This document shows positions 24,683 through 35,747 of a DNA stretch of 64,000 bases, piece after piece. Made by a program: the position numbers and the translations under genes. The first letter of the stretch is position 1, and each line of letters begins with the position of its first letter. Location of the stretch: assembly GCA_021292165.1 (NCBI GenBank), contig JAHFWL010000945.1:1-64000 (forward strand), read 5' to 3'. Under the pieces are notes generated by a model. That model saw nothing but the letters and a program-made list of their open reading frames with translations, was not told where the DNA came from and ran no database searches. This DNA comes from Shinisaurus crocodilurus (lineage: Eukaryota > Chordata > Lepidosauria > Squamata > Shinisauridae).

Positions 24683-25088
24683 TAGCGATGTACACGTACC
24701 TGGTGGGGTGTTCGCCTTGTGCTTGGCGAGCACAAGCACTCCCACCCTTGATTCTTCCCACGGCCACATGAGGCTCCCAGAGGACTTTCCTGGGACCTGG
24801 TCCTGGTGCTGTTCTAGGAACTGACGCGACAGGACCCTGGTGCTGCTTTTTCGATGTAAATACCATAGAAAACCACCTTAAAACAGCCACACTGCCATTT
24901 TAAGGTGGTTTCCTATGGTATTTATGCTAAAAATGCAGCACCGGGGACCCAGAAGTTCCTCTCCCCGGCTTCTCTCCAGGGAGATGTGCCGAGCCGGGGG
25001 GAAAGTAAGTGCCGCAGGGCTTGGGGGGGGCGAGTGGGGGCGAGTTTGCCCCCGCTTCCACCCCGATTGAGATTTTGGGACATCCCTA
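24683..25088. mobile_element. GC-rich non-autonomous hAT-like element
   Basis: Ends are TAGCGATGT and ACATCCCTA. The flanks are CTTAAAACG on the left and CTTAAAAG on the right, a near-match to an 8-bp target duplication. A central palindrome (ACCACCTTAAAACAG / CATTTTAAGGTGGT) is shared with 538-956, as is the right half (GATGTGCCGAGCCGGGG ... AAAGTAAGTGC). Outward-facing donor-like sites: CAG/GTACGT on the minus strand near 24697-24705 and GTAAGT on the plus strand at 25005-25010. Confidence 0.8.
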
Positions 25089-27027
25089 CTTAAAAGTACA
25101 AATGAAGTTTACTGCAGAAGTCAAAAGGAACAAACGTAGTTAGAATACTAGCCATTAAAGAAGTGACCTATAGGTAAGAAGCTGATTTTACATTGAATTC
25201 CCCTCCTCCCTTCTAAACTCCAGTTACCCACACTCTGCCTCTAAGGCAAATCTTCTTGTTTAAGGGCCAATTGCTTGGAATGTCTGACACTTCTCAGCTG
25301 GTCCACCCTCTTTAGCTGATAGGATTAGTGATGCCGAATCCACCCTCCTCCTCAGTGGCATGCTCAGTTTGCCTTCCGATGGTGTCTGGGGTTGATTTGC
25401 TCCCTAACACTGCCTGGCTGATCTCTGAGTCCCCTGGCTTTGGCATCTCGGCTGAAGCTTTCAACCTCTCCTCCTCCTCTGACTTTGAATCAATTCTCAT
25501 ATCCCTTGAAGGCACTTCTGCAGGAGCAATGGGCCCAGTCCCTACAATGGATGTAGTTCCCTTCCTGGTTGTTTTAAAATGGGCCTTAAAGACATAGATG
25601 TTCCAGTCAGCTTTTAAATGAATTATCATTTTTATTTTATAAATGAATTTTATTGGTGTCATTTTAAATGACTGTTTTAATTATATTTTATATTTTATTG
25701 GTTTACATTTTTCACTTTGTAAACTGCTTTGAGGAGACTTTGCTTCAAAATGGGGTACACCTGTATTATTTTTAAATTCCATACCTACAGTCTCATGAAT
25801 TATGAAATAAAGGTCTCTTTTTCAATTCTGAAAGTACATTTCCTACATTTATGAAATTACACACCATGACCCACACTGGGTCTTTTCTACCATGTCCCAA
25901 CTACATGCACGTGAGTGTTCTTGAATGTGTAAACTAGAAATTAATCACATATATTGAGTCGGTAAATCCTACCAGCTGTATTAGCTCCCACTGTCTCTGG
26001 GAACTAATATGGCTTCTCCTCGGAAAATTGTTACAATGGATACCACCAAATTTTGTTAAATGGAATGGAAATCCATCAATCTCATGATTTATCTGCCAAC
26101 TAAGGATTACACTTCATACATCAAATGAAGTGGAATCTAGTCCATGAAAGCTAGTGCCATAATACATGTCTTAATTTTTAAGTGTCTTAAAAGGAGTGTC
26201 TTCATTGGCTTTGTTGCAACTGACGAACATGGCAACCCTTCTGGAACCTGATTGTTCTAGTGTTTTGTCCCTCCATCCTACCTATGTACAAGGAGATTTG
26301 GGATTAATAATTCTTGACAGAGCATGTCACATAGGGAAGCATAAATCTCTCTCAGTTAAACTACAAGGCCTAGTTTGACTGCACAAGCACACATTCTCTG
26401 TTCTAGAGAAGGACCTGGGCCAGCAAGTCATTGTTCAGAATGTTACTTATTCTAATCCAACACTACTTTAGATTGTCTCCAGCAAATATCAGGATAAATA
26501 GATACAGTGAAATAAATTTCCAGAAATATCCTCAAGCATGTTCTTAGCCTCAAATGTATTCATCGTAGTAATGGGATTGCAACCTCAGCCAAGGGTCCCT
26601 GGATCTCCAAGAGTACCCTCCCCCACCATGCTTGGGCCCTGTGTGTCCGAGAGCTAAACTAGACAAGATGGGTCAGCCACATGTTTAATACCATGTGTAT
26701 TTCCATTAATAGAAGTAGCAACAGCAGTTCCTTTCCCACATATTGCACTGCATTACTTTAAACAATTTTCTTCCAGACCAGCTCATTTCTGGTGTTGGAA
26801 CCAGTCTGCAAGAAAGCTGCTTGAAGCAATGAGCACTGGGGATTTTACTCCCTTCCTGCTTGAGCTCCTCTTCATGTAAAGAATAGACATTCCCATCCTG
26901 CTTTACACTTATCCTGTAATGTTCTTTTGTCTCTTTTTCACTCGAGTTCTGTCACCTGGGTAAGCTGTCAGTCTGAGCCCTGGTGCCTCTTCTAGTCAAG
27001 GATGAGGTGTGCGTACTCTCCAGTGTC
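25089..27027. other. Intronic sequence with one old LINE-type tail
   Basis: At about 25610-25760 an AT-rich stretch with AACTGCTTTGAGGAGACTTT resembles a degraded LINE 3' end. Otherwise nothing recognised. Confidence 0.35.
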
Positions 27028-27035
27028 CTCTACAT

Positions 27036-27567
27036 CAGGGGTCCCCAACCCCCGGGCTGGTACCGGTCCGTGGCCTCTTAAGAACTGGGCCTCGTGGCGC
27101 CCGGCCACCGCAGTGCCCGGTTTTACCAAAATGCTCGTCGGGGAGGCAAGCAGAGGGATGAGCGGGGGCAGATGCTCGCTGGAGCTCGTGAGCACCCCGA
27201 GAGCCAGGGGGTGCTCACGGCTTGTCCCGGTGGGCGGTGCGCACCGCGCCCAGCGGGCGGCGCGCACCGCATCCAGCCGCCGCGCCACTGCGCCACACGA
27301 CAAGCACCCCATCCTGGCTCTTGGGGTGCTCACGGGCTCCAGCGAGCACCCCCCGCCGCTCGTCCCTCTGCTCGCCTCCTCGATGAGCATTTTGGTAAAG
27401 CCGGAAGTGATGCGACGGGTCTCCTGTCGCATCACTTCCTGGTTCTCCAGCGCTGCTGCCCGGTCCGCACCACAGGTGAGCGGTGGGCGACTCCCCTCCC
27501 CCCCGGTCTGTGGAAAAAATTATTCCACGGACACGGTCCCTGGTCCCAAAAAGGTTGGGGACCGCTG
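27036..27567. mobile_element. hAT element with exact 8-bp target duplication, GC-rich core
   Basis: Terminal inverted repeats CAGGGGTCCCCAACC and the complement of CAGCGGTCCCCAACC are flanked by the perfect 8-bp duplication CTCTACAT (27028-27035 and 27568-27575), diagnostic of hAT transposition. Subterminal GGTACCGGTCCGTGG and TTCCACGGACACGGTCCC also pair. The GC-rich core has inverted arms (GCGAGCACCCC / GGGGTGCTCACG, TACCAAAATGCTC / GAGCATTTTGGTA). It carries CCGGAAGTGATGCGACGGG at 27391 opposed to GTCGCATCACTTCC at 27426, and CAG/GTGAG at 27473-27480. No transposase. Open frames on both strands are GC artefacts. Confidence 0.9.
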
Positions 27568-27575
27568 CTCTACAT

Positions 27576-28257
27576 GTCAGTAAGTTACTTCCAAGAGTAC
27601 AGCGCAGGATAGCTATATTCATGTCACAGTTTTATTTTCTTTTAAAGTATCCTTTGCTTCCCTTCTTGCCTCATGATATTCTCTTCTTGCCTCATGATAT
27701 TTAACAAACGTTCTCTCTTAAGTTGGACTGGAGGTGTAGAGAGTGGATTTCCGACCAAGACCCAAGAGAGAGGTTCTTCTCTCCTCACAATGCCTAACCA
27801 CTTAGTGACACGACGTGAGACTCAGATCTATGCCTACGGTAAAGGAGAAGGGAAGCAGGTGGTTGGTATGTGCAGATGACCGCAGCCGGCACTCCTCCTG
27901 CCCTGTGCCATGCCAGGCAGATAACCAAGGGTCCCCTTTCCCTAGGTTTAAAGTACAAGAAAAGGGGTGGTGGCGGCAATACCATTCAATCCAAACTAAG
28001 CAACTTGACCTGGGAGTGGAATTGCAGCAGAGGGGTGCAAGCAGCCATGTGCGCTGTGACAAACCCCTTGTCCAGTACTGCAGATTTTTGAAAAGTATTT
28101 TAAAAAGCCAAATGTGGAATGACAAGCAGGTCATTAATACATCCCATATGCGGTTAATAAATTTAGACTGGGCTAATATACCTTAGAGAGTAGTCATAAG
28201 GATTCCTGAGATAATGTATGAGAGAACTTTAAATATTCTAATGAGCTATATAAATGC
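27576..28257. other. Intronic sequence, nothing recognised
   Basis: The overlapping open frames at 27794-28186 on both strands lack domains or consistent splice sites. Confidence 0.4.
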
Positions 28258-28352
28258 TAATAGCCTGTTCTCATGCATGTTTACTTGGAAGTATGTTTCA
28301 CTGAGTTCAGTAGGAGACATTCCCAAGGAAGTGTGCATAGGACTGAAGCCTG
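28258..28352. mobile_element. Short MITE of the AATCCTA type, diverged
   Basis: TGCATGTTTACTTGGAAGTA ... TGTGCATAGGACTGAAGCCT follows the family plan (TGCATGTTTACTCAGAAGTA ... GCATAGGATTG). Confidence 0.5.
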
Positions 28353-30520
28353 AATATGTATGTAAAACTTGTGCTGATTAATCTTCAGATTAAACTAATT
28401 AAAGCAAATTTAAAGTTTGTAAATCTGAAGCGCACTATTAAGCAAAATTCCATTTAAAAAATCCTCAAGTGGCAGACAAACCTCATAAGATGAAACTCTC
28501 TAAGAACTGGAAGGAATTGAAGCCAAGAAGACCTTAAATGTGTCCTTCATGCTCAGTGCATTTAAAGAATCAATATTTTTGTACTGAGATAGAAAACTGC
28601 ACATATAAACTAGTTCGTTCCCCCCACCCGATTATCCTTCAGTGTAGTCTCTTTCAAAAATTCAGCCTGCAATACTGAACAACTCATTAAACATCTTTGC
28701 TTATTAGACCTTTGATTACCTAAAGTGCTAATGAGAATTACTGTACTGAAAACAGTGCAGACTCGTTTCTTTTAAAAGAGAAGAACTAAGCCACTATTTC
28801 AGTCAATGGAAAAGCACATATTGATCTTAATGGTTGGGACTGAATCTCTTTACCCATCATATATTTTGATACAATGGAACAGGGTGGCATGGCATCCTCA
28901 GGCAACTGTCAGGGTCCCAGCATCTTGGCAGGTAGCACCACTGATGCTGGCCCTGAGTCCCTAAGACAAGCAGCTGGATCTGGGAGCTGTCCACCATCTT
29001 AATTAGATGGTGGACACAATGCCTCTGACATAAGTGTTCCTTCAAGGCATTGTGGGAATATAAAATGGCAGGCAGCCAACAGCTAACTGGTGCAGATTGC
29101 CCATCACCGCCATGGCAGGTGACACCAGAGGGCACTTTGCCAGGGCCCTCTCAAACTTGAAGCTGACCCATATATAGACAAATATTTTCTATGGAGCATT
29201 CAGTCATGTGACCCTCCCCCCCTCACAATCTGTAATCATACTATTGAGATTCAGGTTTAATCTTTCATCTATTTATGAGAACAACGTTCATTCTTTGCAA
29301 AGGATTATATGGTCGCTTTCAATAGCTCCTTGAGGATTTGCAGACTATACCTAACTGATAGGAAGCAATGTATCTAACAAATACCACTATTGGAGGCAAA
29401 TGTCATACTTTTCTAATTGGTAAGAATGTACATTTTCTGGGATGTTTACTACCCTGTTGATCACAGTGAATCAGTAGAACAATTTGTAGCTGGGAAGATA
29501 CTTACTTTCACAACTGACTTTTCAAATGAGGATATTTCTGAATGAAGTATATTAAACAATTAATTGAATATTTTAGTCCAAAGGCTCTAGATACTCTGAG
29601 ATTAACTAGATAATGAGCAACTCTAGGCTCGTCTAATTATTAACTTTCGATAAAATGTTCATGTATAAGAGAACAACAGTTATGTTTAACCTTCTCTATA
29701 CCGTTAATGTACTCACCATTCATTATAGCCTACACACACCTTTTTTCTTGTTTATTATAAATGTCCTGATATCATTGACTGTCAATCTAGGAGGGTAAAT
29801 AATCAACAGACTTCAGAACTGTCAGGCACTACCACTACAGAATGTCATGTAGCTTGATGGCATTAAAGAAAAGGTTAGTACCATCAGGAAGAAGTGAAGT
29901 GGGTCATGCTGGGGGACTCCTGTAAGGTGTGTGGCAATAAAGAACATGTGAGCTTAGCATAAATATGTATTTTTAAAAATCTCAGATATAGATCACAAAC
30001 TACAACTTCCAGCTCAATGGCATATATATGCAGTAGTAAATCAGGAATTCCAAAAGCTTACTTTGCTAGAGTAGAACCAAGCACACAACTGGAATCTTCT
30101 CTATTTTTAATGAAAATCTTCTTCAGGATATTATCTGCTGTCATTGTTTAAAGAATGCTTTTATATCATTTAAAACTAACTGATGAGCAATGCATTATAT
30201 GGCAGTAAGATTTTATTAGAACTAATTTTATTGAACAATAAAGTCTGTTTTAAATTAATTCAATTGTGTCAGGAACACAGCATGTTTGTAATAAAACCTG
30301 CACGCTTTTAACACAGTAAATTATGTTTAAGCAAGATAAATCCTGATCAAACATATGCTCTCTGTTAGTAGAAAAACTGAATGCAGAATGTGTTTCACTG
30401 AAGAATATATATGAACACATCTTTATTTCTACGCAACTGCTTGGATTTCAGTGTTTTTAAAAAATCTAACATAGTTATTTCATGACTGTTCTTCCAACCA
30501 AAACAAAATCTAATGCTGTA
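28353..30520. other. Intronic sequence with a possible hAT-like foldback
   Basis: At about 28890-29150, GTCAGGGTCCCAGCATC and GCCAGGGCCCTC bracket a core hairpin CCACCATCTTAATTAGATGGTGG-type (28991-29013). It may be an old MITE, but I cannot define its ends. The rest is unrecognised AT-rich sequence. Confidence 0.35.
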
Positions 30521-30620
30521 CATTATTATTAGTACCATTTATTTATAAGTTGCTTAAAGCTGCACTAAGTGCAGTACAATTTTATATAGCGAACAATGCA
30601 TAAATATTACCCACAATCTT
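30521..30620 (-). repeat. Degraded LINE 3' tail
   Basis: CCATTTATTTATAAGTTGCTTA followed by CACTAAGTGCAGTAC is the inverted LINE 3'-end style seen elsewhere in the window. Short and old. Confidence 0.35.
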
Positions 30621-30812
30621 AAAAACTAACATGGCTTAGAAAGAAGGAGAAGAAAAGAGGATTCAGAAAGCACAATATTTATTGAAATGAACATCATACT
30701 ATTTGAAAAATACAAATTATATAGTTGTGTGCAAATGCCTCTTAAAATTCTCAATTCTAAACAGAATGAATGAATGAATGAATGACTAAAGAAATAAATA
30801 TACACTTAGGAG

Positions 30813-31000
30813 CAGTGGAGGCTGGTGGCTCCAATGTCAGTGGGGCTGTGTATCCACTCTGGATTTGACTCTGAACTTTAAGGAGCTATCCATGGAGCTA
30901 TTTTGAAGATAGGGTTCAGCACCATGGATAGCTCTTTAAAGTTCAGAGTGAAATCTGGAATGGACACACAGCCTCGCTGACATTGGAGCCACCAGCCACT
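30813..31000. mobile_element. Foldback MITE, family 1, second copy
   Basis: CAGTGGAGGCTGGTGGCTCC at the left pairs with GGAGCCACCAGCCACT at the right. Inner arms GGATTTGACTCTGAACTTTA and TAAAGTTCAGAGTGAAATCT, then GGAGCTATCCATGG / CCATGGATAGCTC. The arms of 12426-12639 align with these, so it is one family. Confidence 0.85.
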
Positions 31001-31099
31001 TAGTTCCACTGAACTCAATGGGATTTACATTTGAGTAGACAAGGATAGGATTTCCCTGTTAATTCTACTTAAGTAGTTCAACTATGTTCAGAATAGTTA

Positions 31100-32200
31100 G
31101 CTAACAACAATCGACAAGGAAATGCACAATTCCATTCTGTTCTCCATGCTTTTTAATATCTATATGAAGCCACTGGTTTCATATGTGTCAAGGTGTCCGC
31201 TCTATTTCTCCTTGTCACCTGAGTCAGGTGAGCTGTGCAAGACAAGTGCTAGGTCAGTGCCTGGAGGCATTAATGGGTTGGATGAGGGCCATTAAAAACT
31301 GAATCCTGACAAGAAGGAGGCCCTGTGGGTGGACGATCTTCGCGTCTGGGAATTTGGTAGATGACCCATTCTGGGTGGGTTGCACTCACATGAAAGAGCA
31401 GGTGTGTAGTATGGGGCTACGCCTTGATCTAGGTTTGTCACAGGAGGCGCAAGTGCCTTCAGTGGTATAGAGTGCCTTTGCCCTGTTTCAGCAGGTACAG
31501 CTATGACTTTTCCTGGACAGATAGTTTAGCCACAGTGACCCATATTTTGCTAACCTCTCATTTGGATTATTATGATACACGTTGTGTAGGGCTGCCCTTG
31601 AAGATGATTTGGAAATTACAGCTGGTGCAAAATACAGATGACAGGGATAGCTGTCAGGGATCATATAACAAGGTTGCTGAAAGAAATGCATTGATTGCCT
31701 ATCTGTTTACAGGTGGAATTCAAGGTGCTGGTGTTGTCCTACAATGCCTCAAATGATTTGGGACACAGGAATCTCCAGGAATGCCACTCCCTGTACCAGC
31801 CTACCAATGGTCTTATATCTATGGGGGAGGCCCATCATGTCCCACTACTGGGGGAAGTACACTGAGTGGTGACATGAGACAGGGCCTTTTCTGTGCTGGC
31901 AACCTCTGGCAATGCCCTCTCCCGAGAAGTATGTCTGGCTTGCAACAACTTTGCTAACATTTCAATGCCAGGTAAGACCAAATTGCTTAACCAGGCATTT
32001 ATGAGTGGTTAGATGCTGCTGCAATGAATAAGATTGGATCTATCATTGATTCTGTATATGTTTTCTCTGCTATTTATTATTAGTTGTATTAGAGGTTTAT
32101 TTTTTCCATTCTATTGCTGGATCTTTTCACTGTTATTACCTATGTTGGGAGTTTTATGAGGTTTTGGCTATAAATAGAACCAAATAAATAATAAATAAAA
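31100..32200 (+). mobile_element. L2 LINE, degenerate RT and 3' end
   Basis: Broken readings of the L2 RT C-terminal half: LHAF near 31143, TESQQEGG-like near 31300, a segment resembling LDYYDTRCVGLPLK at about 31560, and WKLQLVQNT at about 31610. It ends with an AATAAATAATAAATAAA tail at 32184-32203. Many stops. Confidence 0.7.
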
Positions 32201-32249
32201 CAAAAGCTGTATGGGACTCACAGGATTAAGAAAGGAACAAAGCCTGGTC

Positions 32250-33784
32250 CAGTTATTTTGGATGAATTTCAGTCGGTATAGCTCGAGGATGCTGACAAGA
32301 TGCTTGGACAGGTTCATGCAACTACATCCACACTGGATCCTTGGCTCATAAAAACTAGCAGGGAGGGAACAGCCGGCTGGGCCAGGGAGGTGATCACTAC
32401 CTCCTTACAAGAGGGAGTGGTCCCATGCCAGTTGAAAGAAGTGGTGGTGAGGCCGCTCCTGAAGAAACCCTCTATGGACCCAGAAGATCTTAATAACTTT
32501 AGGCCGGTAGCAAATGTTCCTTTCCTGGGCAAGGTCCTAGAGCGGGTAGTGGCCAACCAGCTCCAGGCACTCTCGGATGAGACTGATTAGCTGGATCCAT
32601 TTCAGTTGGGGTTCAGGCCTGATTTTGGCACAGAAACAGCTTTGGTCGCCCTGTATAATGACCTATGTCGGGAGAGAGACGGGGAGTGTGACCCTGTTGA
32701 TACTCCTGGATCTCTCAGCGGCTTTCAATACCATCAACCATGGTATCCTTCTGGGGCAGCTGTCTGAGTTGGGAGTGGGGGGTACTGCATTGCAGTGGTA
32801 CTCCTCCTAGGATGGCCGGCTCCAGAAGGTGGTGCTTGGGGAATACTGCTTGACCCCGTGGACTCTCCAGTATGGGATTGCTCAGGGGTCAGTCCCCATG
32901 CTTTTCAACATATACATGAAACCACTGAGTGGGGTCATCCGGAGTTCTGGAATGCGTTGCCATCAGTACGCTAATGACATGCAGCTCTATTTCTCCTTTT
33001 CATCTTCAGCAGGTGAAGCTGTGGATGTGCTAAACCGGTGTCTGTCTGTGACAATGGACTGGATAAGGGCTAACAAACTGAAGCTCAATCCAGACAAGAC
33101 TGAGATGCTGTTAGTGCGTGGTTCCTCTGACCAGATGGAGGGTGTTCAACCTGTTCTGGATGGGGATGCGCAACGGGTCCATAGCTTGCTGGCTCTCCTT
33201 GAATCATCTTTGTCACTTGAGGCTCAAGTGGCCTCAGTGGAACGGAGTGCCTTCTACCAGCTCCAGCTGGTGGCCCAGCTACGCCCCTATCTGGACAGGG
33301 ATAGCCTGATTTCAGTAATCTATGTTCTGGTAATCCCAAAGCCAGACTACTGCAATGCACTTTACATGGGGCTGCCCTTGAAAACTGTTTAGAAGCTGCA
33401 GCTTGTGCAAAATGCGGCAGCCAGGCTTATTGCAGGAACCGGAAGGTCTGAACACATAACACCAGTTCTGGCCCGCTTGCACTGGCTGCCAGTATGCTTC
33501 CGAGCCCAATTCAAGGTGCTTTAAAGCCCTACATGGTTTGGGACCACAATACTTGTTGGAACGCCTCTCCCAACCACAATCTACCTGGACACTATGCTCA
33601 ACATCTGGGGCCTTGCTCCGGTTGCTGCCACTGAGGGAGGCTTGGAGAGCGGCAACCAGAGGGAGGGCCTTCCCTGTGGTAGCCCCCCAACTCTGGAACA
33701 AGCTCCCCCCTGAGGCCAGCCTGGCACCTGTTGAGATATATCAACTGCAAGCTGGGAGCTTTTCTATTGTTTAAGAGTACATGT
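32250..33784 (+). mobile_element. L2 LINE, RT domain and 3' region
   Basis: Clear L2-type reverse transcriptase on the plus strand: LDPWLIKTSREG (about 32330), GVVPCQLKEVVVRPLLKKP (32415), NFRPVANVPFLGKVLERVVA (32490), GTETALVALYNDL with frame changes, LDLSAAFNTINHGIL (about 32706), YGIAQGSVPMLFNIYMKPL (about 32870), HQYANDMQLYF (about 32960; active-site YADD is YAND), NPDKTEMLLVRG (33085), and the terminal APQLWNKLPPEASLAP at about 33680. Several frameshifts and the D-to-N change in the catalytic motif mark it as dead. Confidence 0.85.
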
Positions 33785-34011
33785 TAGGGATGTAACCGCT
33801 CAGCCCAGGGGGGCGTAGCGGGCCAAAATCAGCCCTGCTCACACACACCCCGAGGCTCACGGGCCTTACCGGGTCACGGCCCCGCTCGCCTCTCCATGAC
33901 GAGCCTCCCAGGCCCGCTGCGACGGTCCCGTCCCGTCTGGCCGCGACGGGACCCTGCGCCGGCACAACGGGACGCCGCACTGCGTTTCTGTAGAAACCAG
34001 GGCAACAGACG
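33785..34011. mobile_element. GC-rich hAT-like element, right-truncated
   Basis: It begins TAGGGATGTAACCGCTC, almost identical to the start of 59843-60053 (GGGCGTAGCGGG, AATCAGCCCTGCTCACAC also shared). A GGTAAGG donor-like site reads on the minus strand near 33865-33870. The centre has GACGGTCCCGTC and CGACGGGACCC. No right-hand ACATCCCTA end is present; it breaks into L2 sequence at about 34012. Confidence 0.65.
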
Positions 34012-34078
34012 CTGTTTTGGGATGGATGAGGGTGAACAAGCTGAAACTTAATCCAGACAAAATGGGGGTACTGTGGGT
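34012..34078 (+). mobile_element. L2 LINE fragment, left of the RTE-like insertion
   Basis: Reads GWMRVNKLKLNPDKMGVLWV, the conserved L2 block before the thumb. It continues at 35748 after the inserted element; the 9 bp ACTGTGGGT appear on both sides. Confidence 0.8.
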
Positions 34079-35747
34079 ACCCCCATTTTGAAGGGGTACC
34101 CACCATTCTTTAAGAAGGGTGATAGAACAGACTGTGGAAACTATCGGGGCATTTCTCTCTTAGCAACCGCAGGTAAAATATTTGCTAGGATTCTCGCAAA
34201 CCGTCTTCTATCTATTTCAGAAGAGATCCTCCCTGAAACTCAATATGGTTTCCGCCCCTCTAGAGGGACAGTAGACATGATTTTTACTGCACGTCAGCTC
34301 CAAGAAAAATGCCGGGAGCAAAATCAACCCCTTTATATGGCATTTATCGATCTGGCTAAGGCCTTTGGTACTGTAGACCGTACAGCTCTCTGGACTATCC
34401 TTATGAAAATTGGATGCCCCAATAAATTTGTGAATATCTTGCGACTTCTCCATGACAACATGACGGCAACGGTTTTGGACAACAACGGCTCTCATGGTGC
34501 TCCATTTAAAGTGGGATCAGGTGTTAAACAGGGATGTGTTATCGCCCCAACATTATTTGCCATTTTCATCGCCATGGTTTTACATCTTGTCAAGGGGAAA
34601 CTTCCCACCGGTGTGGGAATTATATATCGAACAGATGGAAAGCTTTTTAATCTCAGCAGGCTGAAAGCAAAAAGTAAGGTAATTACAACCTCCGTTGTGG
34701 AACTTCAGTATGCTGATGATAATGTGGTCTCCGCACATTCAGAGGATGATCTCCAAACTATCCTAAATGCTTTTGCAGAAGCATACGAAAAACTTGGTCT
34801 CTCACTTAACATAAAAAAGACCAAAGTGCTTCATAAGCAAGTGCAAGCTAACCCTTTGGTGATGCCATCTATCCAGCTTGGCGGGACAATACTGGAAAAT
34901 GTCGATCATTTTCTCTATCTTGGCAGCTATCTTTCTGTTACAGCTAACATCGACAGTGAAATCCAGCATCGTTTGAGCTCCGCAAGTGCCGCATTTTCTC
35001 GAATGAAACATAGAGTGTTCGAGGATCGGGATATTTGTAAGAAGACCAAAACACTGGTTTATGAAGCCATTGTATTACCAACTTTATTGTATGCCTGCGA
35101 AACATGGACTATCTATAAACGTCACTTCCACCTCCTTGAAAGGTTTCATCAACGTTGCCTCCGGAAAATCCTGCGAATTACTTGGGAAGATAGACGAACA
35201 AATGTCAGTGTACTGGAAGAAGCAAAGACTACTAGCATTGAAAAAATGATCCTTCAACGCCAACTTCAGTGTACCGGTCATGTTGTTCGAATGCCTGACT
35301 GCCGTCTCCCAAAGCAGTTACTTTACTCCCAACTCAAGGATGGAAAGCGGAATATCGGTGGTCAATATAAGAGGTTTAAAGATGTTCATAAGGCTAATCT
35401 AAAAAAATGCAATATAAACATCGAAAACTGGGAAGCTCTGGCCCATGAACGATCTAAATGGAGGTTGGCCTTTCACAAAGGTTCCATGGACTTTGAAGAA
35501 GCCCGAGTGCAAGGTGAAAGGGAGAAACGTGCTAAGCGAAAAGCACGTCAACTGAATCCTTTACAGGACCATCTTCTATCTGGTAACCTGTGTCCTCACT
35601 GTGGGAAGCTGTGTGGATCTAGAATTGGCCTCCACAGTCACTTACGGACCCATCGCTAGAGTCTACACAATCTTCTTTAGAATTTCCTCCTTTTATCCCG
35701 GAAGACAATCTTACTCGGTCACGAATGATCGCCTGATGATGATGATG
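34079..35747 (+). mobile_element. RTE/Proto2-like LINE, 5'-truncated, with intact RT reading frame
   Basis: Flanked by the exact 9-bp duplication ACTGTGGGT (34070-34078 and 35748-35756) inside an L2. An uninterrupted reading runs from the 5' junction to TAG at 35657-35659, about 525 codons; no ATG opens it, so the start is truncation, not initiation. The order is FKKGDRTDCGNYRGISLLAT, then motif A YMAFIDLAKAFGTVDR, QGCVIAPTLFAIFIA, LQYADDNVVS (active-site YADD), the thumb region LYACETWTIYKRHFHLLERF, ILRITWEDRRTN, and a C-terminal zinc finger CPHCGKLCGSRIGLHSHLRT ending HR. The N-terminal endonuclease is missing. The short 3' UTR ends in (GAT)n, typical of RTE-type elements. All other LINEs here are full of stops, so this is a recent insertion. 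Confidence 0.88.

Noticed and set aside
25312..25662. Overlapping frames of 116 (minus) and 89 (plus) residues
   Set aside because: Mutual shadows. The plus reading (FESILISLEGTS) and the minus one (MRIDSKSEEEERL) show no family similarity that I recognise.
34073..34075. GTG as a true start codon of the RT reading
   Set aside because: It lies in the L2 target (the duplicated ACTGTGGGT), outside the inserted element. The frame is open only because the element is 5'-truncated.
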